A stretch of 45,905 nt of DNA from the NCBI GenBank assembly GCA_019429325.1, contig JAHYJA010000005.1:1-45905 (forward strand). Direction: 5' to 3'. Both the position numbers and the translations under genes were made by a program. Positions 6,923 through 14,982 of the stretch are shown here, in pieces. Position 1 is the first letter of the stretch. Each line of letters starts with the position of its first letter. The notes under the pieces are model-generated. The model was given only the letters and a program-made list of their open reading frames with translations, ran no database searches and was not told the origin of the DNA. The stretch is from Bacteroidales bacterium. GTDB taxonomy: Bacteria > Bacteroidota > Bacteroidia > Bacteroidales > VadinHA17.

Positions 6923-9421
6923 ATGCTTTTAACAAAACTGCATATTCCTCCTGCCGGAGTTAATGTAGTTCACCGATCAGGTCTCTTTGAAAAATTAAAC
7001 TCCGGCCTGGGCAGAAAGCTGATTCTTGTTTCTGCTCCAGCCGGGTATGGTAAAACAACATTGTTAAGCTACTGGATCAGCCAGAATAAAATTCCTGCTG
7101 CGTGGCTTTCGCTGGACAATAGTGATAATGACCCTGCAGTTTTTCTGGGCTATGTAATTTCGGGAATTCAAAGTATTCATAACGATTTCGGACAAAGTTC
7201 CCTTCGCCTTCTAAATTCACCCAATTCACCATCTGTCGAATCAATTGCCAGCCTGCTGATCAACGAATTACTCAGTATTGACCAACACTTTTTGTTGGTT
7301 CTCGACGATTTTCATTTGATTAAGAAATTTAAATTAGGCCTGTCTGTTGACGAAGTTCATTCTCTTGAAATAAAAACAGAAGGCTGGATTGCAGGGCTGC
7401 AACTGGCAGCTATATCAATGCAGGGTACTGAAGATATCTCAGGCTTCATTCGCGACTTGGAGGGCGACAACAGGTATATAATGGATTACCTGATTGAGGA
7501 GGTGTTAAAGACACAAACCGACGACAGAAGAGAATTTTTGCTTCAAACCTCAGTACTGGAGCAAATATCTGCCTCTCTGTGCAATGCTGTGGTAAACAGG
7601 AATGACAGTCAGTATATTCTCGAAAGCCTCGAAAAAAATAACATGTTTGTTATTCCCCTGGATGAAAACAGAACATGGTACAGGTATCATCATTTGTTTG
7701 CAGGCTTGTTGAAGCAGCGATTCCTGCAATCTTATCAGGAAAAAATTAAGGATATTCACGATAAAGCCTCGGCCTGGTTTGAAGAAAATGCCCTACACGA
7801 ATTGGCAATAGATCACGCCCTTGAAATCAGGGACTTTGAACAATCCATCCGGATTCCAGGCCGGATTGTTGAGAGAATGTGGGAAGTCGGCCATCATTCA
7901 GCCATCCTCAGGTATGGTAAACTGTTGCCTGATGAGGTTATCAAAAGTAACCAGGAGTTCGCTTTGTTCTATTCATGGATTTTAATCGCAGCAGGACAGG
8001 CAGCAGAGTCTGAAAAATATCTTGCTGATGCACAGAAAGTGATAGATGCCCTAATTAATGGAGAGGTATCAACAACGGAAGCCATCGGGGCCAACAAGTT
8101 ACTTTTCGGAAAACTTGCAGCCACACTGGCCTATATGAAATTATTTACAGTACTCCCGGAAACAATAATAAAATATAGTGAAATTGCCATTGAAAACCTT
8201 TCTGAAATCAACCCGTTGTGGACGGGATGGGCCTGGTATTTTATCGGTAATGCTGAGCTGGTAAAGGGCGATGTGCATAAAGGTCTGGATGCGTTTAATT
8301 ACGCGCTCGAGCACAGCAAGAAAACAGATAATATTTATCTGATTGCTACAATAACATCTGCAATTGTGTCGCGCCGGTGTGCATTAGGTCAGTACAGGAA
8401 AGCATTTGCTCTATGCACCGACACTCTTTCCCTTATGGACAGGCGTGGTTTTTCGGGTATTGCGAAGGTTGAATGGACTTTCACCGGACTCTTTTCAATG
8501 ATGTCGGTGATTCAATGTATCTGGACAAATTTTGATGAAGCTCTTGAAAACGCCAGGACAGCATATCAGCTATGTGAAAATGCCAGGGATATCAGGTATA
8601 GAATAATGGCATTACTGGCTTATTCATATGCTCTTCATGCTGTTGAAGACAAAATGGGAGCTTTTGATAAGATAGGCGAACTTGAGGATGTCCTGAAGAG
8701 GTATAAAATAGCTCCGTTTCTCGCATCAACTTATATCGGATGGAAAATATACCTCCTTATTGAAAGACATGAAATTGATAAAGCTGCAGATTTTGCTAAG
8801 GAAGTTGGATTAGGACATCAGCTGAAGTTAACTTTTGAAACCCTGTACTCATACATTCAGTTTGCCCGGTTGCTTCTGCAGCAGAACGAAAACACCAGAG
8901 CAGAAGAGCTTATGTTGGAAATATATGCAATTGCAAAAACGTCGAATGGAATTGAAAGACTGATTGACCTTAAACTTGTTTATATATTGATGTATTTAAG
9001 GAGGAATGAACACGAAAAAGCGGTATCAGAATATATTGATGCACTTGAAATGGCGGCCGATGATAATTTGATAATACATTTTCTTTTTGACCTCGACCAG
9101 ATGAGTGTTCTGCTGAATGATGTATACAAGAGGCATGCTGCCGGAAGGACAAGGATACCTGAGAGCTTTATGCAGAAGTTCAGACAGGCTGTTGAGACGA
9201 AGAAAAAACGACGAAAGATTATTCCGGACCTGGAATTAAGTGCACGCGAGCTGACTACTCTGAAGCTTATGGCTGAGAACCTGACGAATAAGGAAATTGC
9301 CGAAAGAACCTTTGTTTCGATAAACACTGTTAAAACACACCTGAAGAACATTTTCATCAAGCTTGACGCCAGTAACCGTTCAGGTGCCGTAGCCAAAGCA
9401 AAAAAGATGGGATTATTATAG
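6923..9421 (+). CDS. MalT-like LuxR-family STAND regulator, internally shortened
   Basis: 832 residues. The N-terminus binds NTP: Walker A SAPAGYGKTT at residues 37-46 and Walker B-like LLVLDDFHLI at about 124-133. There follow KTEGWIAGLQLAAIS, a long TPR-like alpha-solenoid (about residues 270-740), and a C-terminal LuxR HTH (LSARELTTLKLMAENLTNKE onward, to the end). It should be an ATP-dependent, ligand-responsive transcription activator. In the family about 65 residues normally separate DDYHLI from the LGLSVDEV block (the arm with the conserved TRxDPxLPLxRLR segment); here it jumps directly from HLIKK to FKLGLSVDEV near base 7322, in frame. That removes part of the ATPase module, so the protein may be inactive despite its open frame. 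Confidence 0.85.
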   Translation: MLLTKLHIPPAGVNVVHRSGLFEKLNSGLGRKLILVSAPAGYGKTTLLSYWISQNKIPAAWLSLDNSDNDPAVFLGYVISGIQSIHNDFGQSSLRLLNSPNSPSVESIASLLINELLSIDQHFLLVLDDFHLIKKFKLGLSVDEVHSLEIKTEGWIAGLQLAAISMQGTEDISGFIRDLEGDNRYIMDYLIEEVLKTQTDDRREFLLQTSVLEQISASLCNAVVNRNDSQYILESLEKNNMFVIPLDENRTWYRYHHLFAGLLKQRFLQSYQEKIKDIHDKASAWFEENALHELAIDHALEIRDFEQSIRIPGRIVERMWEVGHHSAILRYGKLLPDEVIKSNQEFALFYSWILIAAGQAAESEKYLADAQKVIDALINGEVSTTEAIGANKLLFGKLAATLAYMKLFTVLPETIIKYSEIAIENLSEINPLWTGWAWYFIGNAELVKGDVHKGLDAFNYALEHSKKTDNIYLIATITSAIVSRRCALGQYRKAFALCTDTLSLMDRRGFSGIAKVEWTFTGLFSMMSVIQCIWTNFDEALENARTAYQLCENARDIRYRIMALLAYSYALHAVEDKMGAFDKIGELEDVLKRYKIAPFLASTYIGWKIYLLIERHEIDKAADFAKEVGLGHQLKLTFETLYSYIQFARLLLQQNENTRAEELMLEIYAIAKTSNGIERLIDLKLVYILMYLRRNEHEKAVSEYIDALEMAADDNLIIHFLFDLDQMSVLLNDVYKRHAAGRTRIPESFMQKFRQAVETKKKRRKIIPDLELSARELTTLKLMAENLTNKEIAERTFVSINTVKTHLKNIFIKLDASNRSGAVAKAKKMGLL

Positions 9422-9457
9422 GCCCTCAAATTTCTGTAACAAATAAATCACCCTCAA

Positions 9458-9483
9458 AATCACCCGTTCGGGTGATTTTTTCC
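9458..9483 (+). terminator. Rho-independent terminator of the MalT-like gene
   Basis: Perfect stem AATCACCC (9458-9465), loop GTTC, GGGTGATT (9470-9477), followed by a T run, 37 bases after the stop codon. Confidence 0.85.
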
Positions 9484-9501
9484 GGTCGGGTGTACCCGAC
9501 C
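9484..9501. repeat. Perfect 8-bp palindrome upstream of the 73-residue gene
   Basis: GGTCGGGT-gt-ACCCGACC, a second hairpin directly after the terminator and 28 bases before the next start codon. It is followed by GACCTTTG, one base away from a TAnnTTTG box. It could be an operator or part of an interspersed palindrome family; CGACC-cttc-GGTCG at 29136-29149 is similar in make-up. Confidence 0.4.
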
Positions 9502-9528
9502 TTTGCTGAGAGTAAAACAAGTTATTAT

Positions 9529-9750
9529 ATGAAAGGTAAAATCAAAATATCAATTCAGGGGCAGCTTGATAAAAATTGGAAAAACAGTTTTGAGGGTATG
9601 AATATCAGTTATGAAGGAGATAATACCATCCTGACCGGACAGATTAAGGATGAGGCTCATTTGCACGGGATATTAAATATCATCAGGGATTTAAACCTTA
9701 AGTTGATTTCCATTAATCCGCCTGATAACGAGGAAGAAAAAATGCAATAA
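9529..9750 (+). CDS. Small hypothetical protein, 73 residues
   Basis: Starts at the ATG at 9529 (MKGKIKISIQGQ); a longer frame from 9472 would run through the palindrome and terminator and is rejected. A soluble, mixed alpha/beta small protein with no signal peptide or recognised motif. It lies between a LuxR/MalT regulator and an outer-membrane protein gene, 19 bases before the latter, so it is probably co-transcribed with it. Function unknown. Confidence 0.6.
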   Translation: MKGKIKISIQGQLDKNWKNSFEGMNISYEGDNTILTGQIKDEAHLHGILNIIRDLNLKLISINPPDNEEEKMQ

Positions 9751-9769
9751 ATAAAAAAAACAGACAAAA

Positions 9770-10414
9770 ATGAAAAGATTAATTTCAACAACATTACTCT
9801 TTGCGACTCTTGCTGCAATGACATTCTGTCAGGAGTTCAAAGAGACAAATGGAGGAGCAGCCAGAGACGGTGTTCCTGCCCGCAAATTCTCAGTAAGCAC
9901 TACTTACTATTCATTTCTTAATTTTGGAGAAGAAAAAACGAACACGCATCATTATGAATTTCATGTTGGATACAAACTTACTCCAAAAGACAGGCTTGGA
10001 ATAAAGGTCGCTACCTGGAAAATGTTTGCCCCAATGGGCCTGCCAATGCAGGAGCAACTAAAGTTCGATGAGAATAATTTTTATCCTGGCAGGCTCAGAG
10101 AAAGCGGAATTGGAGTTACCTATCAACGTATGCTATGGAAAGGATTATTTGCTGCGGCGGAAGTTTTGCCTCAACTGAAAACTTACATAGACATAAATGA
10201 TGAAAAAATCGGAAATGGCTTCAAGTTATATACTTCATATCATCTTGGGTATCATTTTTCCTTTTTCAAGGATAGAGTTTATTTAGAACCTCAAATTCAT
10301 TGTCAATACTGGCCTGTTAACACCAATACCCCTCAAGCCTTTAAAGAAGAAGATATCAAATGGAATAATTACTTCCTCTTTGAACCCAATTTGTATATCG
10401 GAGTCAGTTTTTGA
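9770..10414 (+). CDS. Hypothetical outer-membrane beta-barrel protein
   Basis: 214 residues with a signal peptide (MKRLISTTLLFATLAAMTFC, cleaved near there). Alternating amphipathic strands and a C-terminal Phe (LYIGVSF) are typical of small outer-membrane barrels. I do not recognise the family; a transport or structural role is not shown. Located 19 bases after the 73-residue gene. The regulator upstream (6923-9421) may control this pair (inference from position). Confidence 0.65.
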   Translation: MKRLISTTLLFATLAAMTFCQEFKETNGGAARDGVPARKFSVSTTYYSFLNFGEEKTNTHHYEFHVGYKLTPKDRLGIKVATWKMFAPMGLPMQEQLKFDENNFYPGRLRESGIGVTYQRMLWKGLFAAAEVLPQLKTYIDINDEKIGNGFKLYTSYHLGYHFSFFKDRVYLEPQIHCQYWPVNTNTPQAFKEEDIKWNNYFLFEPNLYIGVSF

Positions 10415-10576
10415 ATGTTAGTCTGTGTGCAAGATATAGCCTACAGAGTTCAGACGATCCCGAAACTGCATGAAATAGCAGGGTTTGAAAAGCCTAAACA
10501 TCCTTTGGTCTCAGTAATTGGTTATTCAAAAAAAAGTTGGCAGCTCTCCGACGGAATACAGAAACGAACTATCTAA
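10415..10576 (+). pseudogene. Stub of an AraC-family regulator
   Basis: A 53-codon frame starting at the base after the barrel gene's stop codon. Residues 14-44 read TIPKLHEIAGFEKPKHPLVS and VIGYSKK, which is the characteristic N-terminus of Bacteroidota AraC-type regulators (cupin part, 'hP..HPLhShh'). After KSWQLSDGIQKRTI it stops, so the remaining ~230 residues, including both HTH motifs, are absent. The next gene, an MDR reductase, starts 11 bases on; such regulators often precede these genes. It is a gene stub; a small functional peptide is unlikely. Confidence 0.55.
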
Positions 10577-10587
10577 AAATTAAATAA

Positions 10588-11595
10588 ATGAAAACAATAA
10601 TTTATACAGAATATGGCAATCCCGAGGTACTCAAAGTTCAGGAGATGTTAAAACCATACCCGAAGGATGGTGAAGTACTTATAAAAGTGCAGGCAGTTTC
10701 TGTGAATTTCGGAGACCTCATAGCCAGAAGATTCAGGTATGTTTCTGCTAAAGATTTCAATATGCCTTTCCTGATCTGGATTTTTGCTAAACTCAGTTTC
10801 GGTCTTAAATCGCCAAGGATAAAAATTCTTGGCAATTCCTTCGCAGGTACAATTGAGCAAACAGGAAGTGATGTCAGGAATTTCAGGGTCGGAGATGATG
10901 TTTTTGGCTACACCGGAGAAAAAATGGGTGCATATTCCGAGTATCTGTGTGTGTCAGAAAAAGGTCTGCTCGCGCACAAACCAACAAATACATCTTATGA
11001 AGAAGCTTCAACCATTCCTTATGGTTCATTAATTGCCCTATGCCTATTAAAAAAAGTTAATATAGAAAGGGAACAGAAGGTGTTAGTATTCGGTGCCTCC
11101 GGAGGTATTGGTTCTGCAGTAGTTCAACTGGCCAAAAATCATTTCGGAGCAGAAGTTACAGGTGTATGCAGCACAGAGAGAGTGGATTATGTAAAAAAAT
11201 TGGGCGCTGGCAATGTGATTGATTATAAAAGAGAAGAATTTTCAAAAAATGGAGAGACCTATGATCATATTATTGATATTCTGGGAAAGGGCTACAATTC
11301 ATCTTATAAAACATTACTGAATCGAAAGGGAACCTATTTGTTCGTCAGTTTTAAAGCGAAGAACCTGCTTCAGATGTTGTGGACAAAAATTTCAGGGCAA
11401 AAGAAAGTCATTTGTGCTTTGGTATCTCCTCATGCGAAAGATTTGCAGTTCATAAAAGAACTTGTTGAAGAAGATAAAATCAGGACTGTAATTGACAGGG
11501 TATTTAAAATTGACCAGGCACCTGAAGCCCATAGACATGCAGAAAGTGCAGCGAGAAAAGGAGATGTGGTAATTAAGCTTACGCGGGAGGCATAG
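10588..11595 (+). CDS. MDR-family NAD(P)H-dependent quinone reductase/alcohol dehydrogenase
   Basis: 335 residues, full length for zinc-free MDR enzymes. The N-terminal GroES-like domain reads GEVLIKVQAVSVNFGDLIAR, the Rossmann motif is LVFGASGGIGSAVVQLA at about residues 168-184, and the C-terminus reads VIDRVFKIDQAPEAHRHAES. It reduces quinones or enones with NADPH (family knowledge). A paralogue, gutted in its middle, lies at 21786-22136. Probably follows the former AraC regulator. Confidence 0.9.
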   Translation: MKTIIYTEYGNPEVLKVQEMLKPYPKDGEVLIKVQAVSVNFGDLIARRFRYVSAKDFNMPFLIWIFAKLSFGLKSPRIKILGNSFAGTIEQTGSDVRNFRVGDDVFGYTGEKMGAYSEYLCVSEKGLLAHKPTNTSYEEASTIPYGSLIALCLLKKVNIEREQKVLVFGASGGIGSAVVQLAKNHFGAEVTGVCSTERVDYVKKLGAGNVIDYKREEFSKNGETYDHIIDILGKGYNSSYKTLLNRKGTYLFVSFKAKNLLQMLWTKISGQKKVICALVSPHAKDLQFIKELVEEDKIRTVIDRVFKIDQAPEAHRHAESAARKGDVVIKLTREA

Positions 11596-11738
11596 AATCA
11601 TGTTCTTGGAGATAGAATAGAAAACTCACAAAATGCTGAGAAGGTACTATAGAGCTCTGGTAACGCGGAATACAGCCTTAATTATGACTGCTTTTTTCAA
11701 ATTTGCAGACGTTGTCTATACTCAAACAATACCAGAAA

Positions 11739-12713
11739 ATGATCACTTCTCAAACAGAACGGCATAAAAACCATTCATCGCCCGGAATAGGCTTCTATTT
11801 AATATTCCTGGCTATAACCTCCTGCATTGGAGAGACTAATCCTGGTCGTAATCTACCTGCCAGCGATGAGAACGGCTCACTTGTGAAGGTGAGAGATGGA
11901 TCTGAAATATTTGTCTGGGAGCACCGTCCGGCAGACAATCCTGTCAACTCAATCTATATTCTCTCGGGAATAACCGGAGTTAACCATGAGCAGGAGAGGG
12001 AGATCATAGATGTTTTGAGTAATCACAAAAACCGCATTGTTGTTATACACCCTCGGGGAACCGGTTATTCTTATGGAGAAAGCGGAGACACTGATCCGGG
12101 TGATATTATTGAAGATTACTGTGAAATTATCAGGAATGACAGCGCTTATTTGTCGTGTAGTAAAAAGATTTTCCTGTTTGGTCACAGTATGTCCTGTGCA
12201 TTTGCCCTTGGGGTGGCGGTAATACTGCCCGGAATAGATGGAATGATACTTGTAAACCCTCCATTCAAACTAAAACCTGCAAAGGGGATGAGTCCCGGCT
12301 TCTTCGATTACCTGAAGTATATCGGATATTATGTTTTCGCTCCTCATAAACCTGTTGTAAACATGGCCGGGGATCCTTCTTTAATAACGGATGAATCGGA
12401 CAGGTTGGAATCAGAACTGCGGAATAGCGATTCTCTTCTGGTTAAGTACTTCAGCATGCACAGTATGGCTGCATCAAAAAAAATAATGGATGCAATGTCT
12501 GAAAATGCCAGGGTGGCAGATTTCCCATTACTTCTGCTGTACGGTGAAAATGATAATATTGTTGATAAATCTGGTTGTGAGGAGATTTTTTCTGCATGGC
12601 ATTGTGATATGAAAAGTTATGTAATAATAAAGGATGGTTCACACGGCAGATCGACTGTGGTAAAAGGAGCCGATACCATTGCTAAATGGATAGGCAGTTT
12701 ACAAGCACAGTGA
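11739..12713 (+). CDS. Alpha/beta hydrolase lipoprotein (lysophospholipase-like)
   Basis: 324 residues from the ATG at 11739, chosen because it leads into a lipoprotein signal (GFYLIFLAITSC, lipobox ITSC); a TTG 36 bases earlier is also open. Alpha/beta-hydrolase features: HPRGTGYSYGE, nucleophile elbow FGHSMSCAF (GHSMS), Asp in YGENDNIVD and His in DGSHGRS. It would act on an ester or lipid at the cell envelope; substrate unknown. It stands alone between an MDR gene and the convergent SusD gene. Confidence 0.8.
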   Translation: MITSQTERHKNHSSPGIGFYLIFLAITSCIGETNPGRNLPASDENGSLVKVRDGSEIFVWEHRPADNPVNSIYILSGITGVNHEQEREIIDVLSNHKNRIVVIHPRGTGYSYGESGDTDPGDIIEDYCEIIRNDSAYLSCSKKIFLFGHSMSCAFALGVAVILPGIDGMILVNPPFKLKPAKGMSPGFFDYLKYIGYYVFAPHKPVVNMAGDPSLITDESDRLESELRNSDSLLVKYFSMHSMAASKKIMDAMSENARVADFPLLLLYGENDNIVDKSGCEEIFSAWHCDMKSYVIIKDGSHGRSTVVKGADTIAKWIGSLQAQ

Positions 12714-12817
12714 CCGTCGACGCTGATCTTTGTTTTCAGAAACGGATAAAGAGATTACTTTTTGACAAAGGAATGGTTAAATGGTTTCAGTCAGTTCTAT
12801 ATATAGAATCAAAGAAA

Positions 12818-12849
12818 AAGAGGCTGTTTACCTTTTGAAACAGCCTCTT
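12818..12849 (-). terminator. Terminator of the SusC/SusD operon
   Basis: A 12-bp perfect stem, AAGAGGCTGTTT (12818-12829) with AAACAGCCTCTT (12838-12849), 28 bases past the SusD stop. On the minus strand it is followed by TTTTTCTTTG, and it may terminate from both directions. Confidence 0.8.
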
Positions 12850-12877
12850 CAAACTAATCCAGAAACCCAAAACCAAC

Positions 12878-14938
12878 CTAATAACCCGGATTCTGCATTG
12901 CTGCTTTTTCATCTGCTGTAAGCGCTCTTCCTTCTGCATTATAAATAGCATCGAGGAAGGTCTGCGGCAGCGGGCGCAGGTAATGCTTCTCCCTGATAGC
13001 ATTTGCCCCCGCCGTTCCCTCGTTGAATGTCAGGGCTCGGCTTAAAAGCGTTTTAGTCCGCGCAAGGTCTTCCCAGCGGAAAAGCTCGCCGTAGAGCTCG
13101 CGTGAACGCTCGTTGAGCAGAAAGCACATCATCCTGTCGTAGTCGCCGGAAAGGCCGAGTTTTGTTATAATGGCCTCGTCAACAGCCGGAAGGCTTGCCG
13201 GGGTGATCCCGGTGGTAATGTCCGTGGCAGCGGTTGTTACAGGAATATCGAGCGATTCGTAGTACGAGTTAGCATTGGAATTCGAATTTATCAATACACC
13301 GTTTGCGTTCAGAGGTGCATTAGAATTTGTAAGAACAGCGGCGCCGCCATCCCTGTATGCAGCCCTGTCTTCACCGTCCCTGAACTGTGCGCGTTCACGG
13401 ACAATATTCATAACCGAGATGGCCTCAGTATAGTTGTTTTGGCGGATAAGAGCCTCAGCTTTAATAAGATATGTCTCGGCTACCCGTGCATATATTCCAT
13501 CGCGGCGGCCGGCAGTGGCGGCTACCGCTGTTCGGGATCCGTCAAGATATTTGCTGAGCGCCGGGTACCTGCTGACATTGCCAGGCAAGCGTAAGTAACC
13601 GCTGCCATCGGCAAGGTAACGTGCATAGGAATGGGGTGTGGGCTTACCGGTTACAGGGTTATTAAAATAGACCCCGGAATGTGTACTTTTTACCAGCGGA
13701 GTTCCCCCGGCAGCAGGATTACTGAACCTGGTGTCACCCTCCTTATTGATAATATAGATCAGTCCCAGGTCACCCTGTGCATAAGTTACTTCAACAGATG
13801 TATTCGGGTCTGTTCCGTTAAGCTGGGCAAGGTTCGAAATATTGTTCAGGTTTGCTTTGGTTTTAAAGCTTTTCCAGAAACGCGAGTCATTCTCTATGTC
13901 AAATACGTCGAAAGTGTAATCATTTGTCCTGCATCTCTGGTACTCGCGCCCTCCGGCTATATCTCGTACAAAACCGGTAAGTGTTTGATATACCGAAAGA
14001 AACAGAAGATGCAGATAGTTCCCGTTCCCAACATCAGCGATGGTAGTTGTACTGGAGAACTGTGCGGCAAAAATCACCTCAGGGAGCATCTCGTTTGGGC
14101 CGTCAGATCCCGTGTAAGCGAAAATATCGGAAAAATCTGTTGCAAGCGGGTGGTGGGCAATAACCTCGTTTGTCAGGGTTATGATCTCTGCAAGGTCTGT
14201 TGTTTTGTACGAAGCGTTCCAGTCATCGTTTATTTCAGAACACCTGTAAAGGAGCGCCTTTGCCAGGAAGTGGGCTGCCACATCCTTGTAAAGCTTTCCC
14301 TCTGATTCTTCAACATCAGGCAGACCTGCATAAGCAGTCCTCAGATCTGCGATGATCTGGTTAACGCACTCCTCTTTCGTTGCGCGTATAAAGTACCTTT
14401 CAACACCTGTGGATGGCTCCAGTTTCAGCACAACGGGCCCGTACTGTTGTACAAGCCTGAAATATGAGAACGCGCGAAGGAACGATGCCTCGGCTTTAAA
14501 AAGTTTGTTTTTACCGGCATCGGTTATAACTTCATCGACATTTGCAAGAAGAACGTTGGCATCGCTGATGGCCTTGTACATCATGTCCCATATCTCATAG
14601 GTTTTTGTAACATTAGCTGTTGGAACATTAGGAACAATGGAACCCAGGTTGGAGTTATAATCGTTCCAGGTTTGTTGAGCCTGGTCGCCCCCTACAATGA
14701 ATTCATCAGTGCCGCATGCGTTAGTGGCAACTGCCTGTTCCCTGTTCATGAAAAAAGCCCTGTAGTGGTTGTACAACGCATCGGCGAGGTCGGAAATCCC
14801 CTCGGGAGTCTTAAAATAATCGGTGTTTCTCTGGGTCTTCAGCTCTTCGTCGAGAAAATCCTTTTTGCATGAGCTGATACCTGACACAAGCAGGATAATT
14901 GCCCAAAGCACTAATATGTTTATTTTAAACTTATTCAT
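12878..14938 (-). CDS. susD-like: SusD/RagB-family glycan-binding lipoprotein
   Basis: 686 residues with a lipoprotein signal (LLVSGISSC, lipid-anchored Cys near residue 24), then the SusD start KKDFLDEELKTQRNTDYF with TPR-like helices. The C-terminal end (RWEDLARTKTLL ... HYLRPLPQTFLDAI and a final NPGY) is typical of SusD. It sits on the outer membrane lid of a SusC transporter and binds the incoming oligosaccharide. It lies 44 bases after SusC in the same direction. It looks complete, in contrast to its SusC partner. Longer than the roughly 550-residue average. Confidence 0.93.
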   Translation of the reverse strand: MNKFKINILVLWAIILLVSGISSCKKDFLDEELKTQRNTDYFKTPEGISDLADALYNHYRAFFMNREQAVATNACGTDEFIVGGDQAQQTWNDYNSNLGSIVPNVPTANVTKTYEIWDMMYKAISDANVLLANVDEVITDAGKNKLFKAEASFLRAFSYFRLVQQYGPVVLKLEPSTGVERYFIRATKEECVNQIIADLRTAYAGLPDVEESEGKLYKDVAAHFLAKALLYRCSEINDDWNASYKTTDLAEIITLTNEVIAHHPLATDFSDIFAYTGSDGPNEMLPEVIFAAQFSSTTTIADVGNGNYLHLLFLSVYQTLTGFVRDIAGGREYQRCRTNDYTFDVFDIENDSRFWKSFKTKANLNNISNLAQLNGTDPNTSVEVTYAQGDLGLIYIINKEGDTRFSNPAAGGTPLVKSTHSGVYFNNPVTGKPTPHSYARYLADGSGYLRLPGNVSRYPALSKYLDGSRTAVAATAGRRDGIYARVAETYLIKAEALIRQNNYTEAISVMNIVRERAQFRDGEDRAAYRDGGAAVLTNSNAPLNANGVLINSNSNANSYYESLDIPVTTAATDITTGITPASLPAVDEAIITKLGLSGDYDRMMCFLLNERSRELYGELFRWEDLARTKTLLSRALTFNEGTAGANAIREKHYLRPLPQTFLDAIYNAEGRALTADEKAAMQNPGY

Positions 14939-14982
14939 ATCGTGTATTTTCTTTAATGGTTAAAAATTCATTCAGTAATTTC

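Noticed and set aside
11633-11767. 45-codon frame (MLRRYYRALVTRNTALIMTA...) overlapping the lipoprotein hydrolase start
   Set aside because: No family recognised; overlaps the next gene's signal peptide region. Could be another gene remnant but cannot be supported.
13631-14305. 224-codon open frame opposite SusD
   Set aside because: Antisense shadow; composition odd and SusD is clearly the coding strand.
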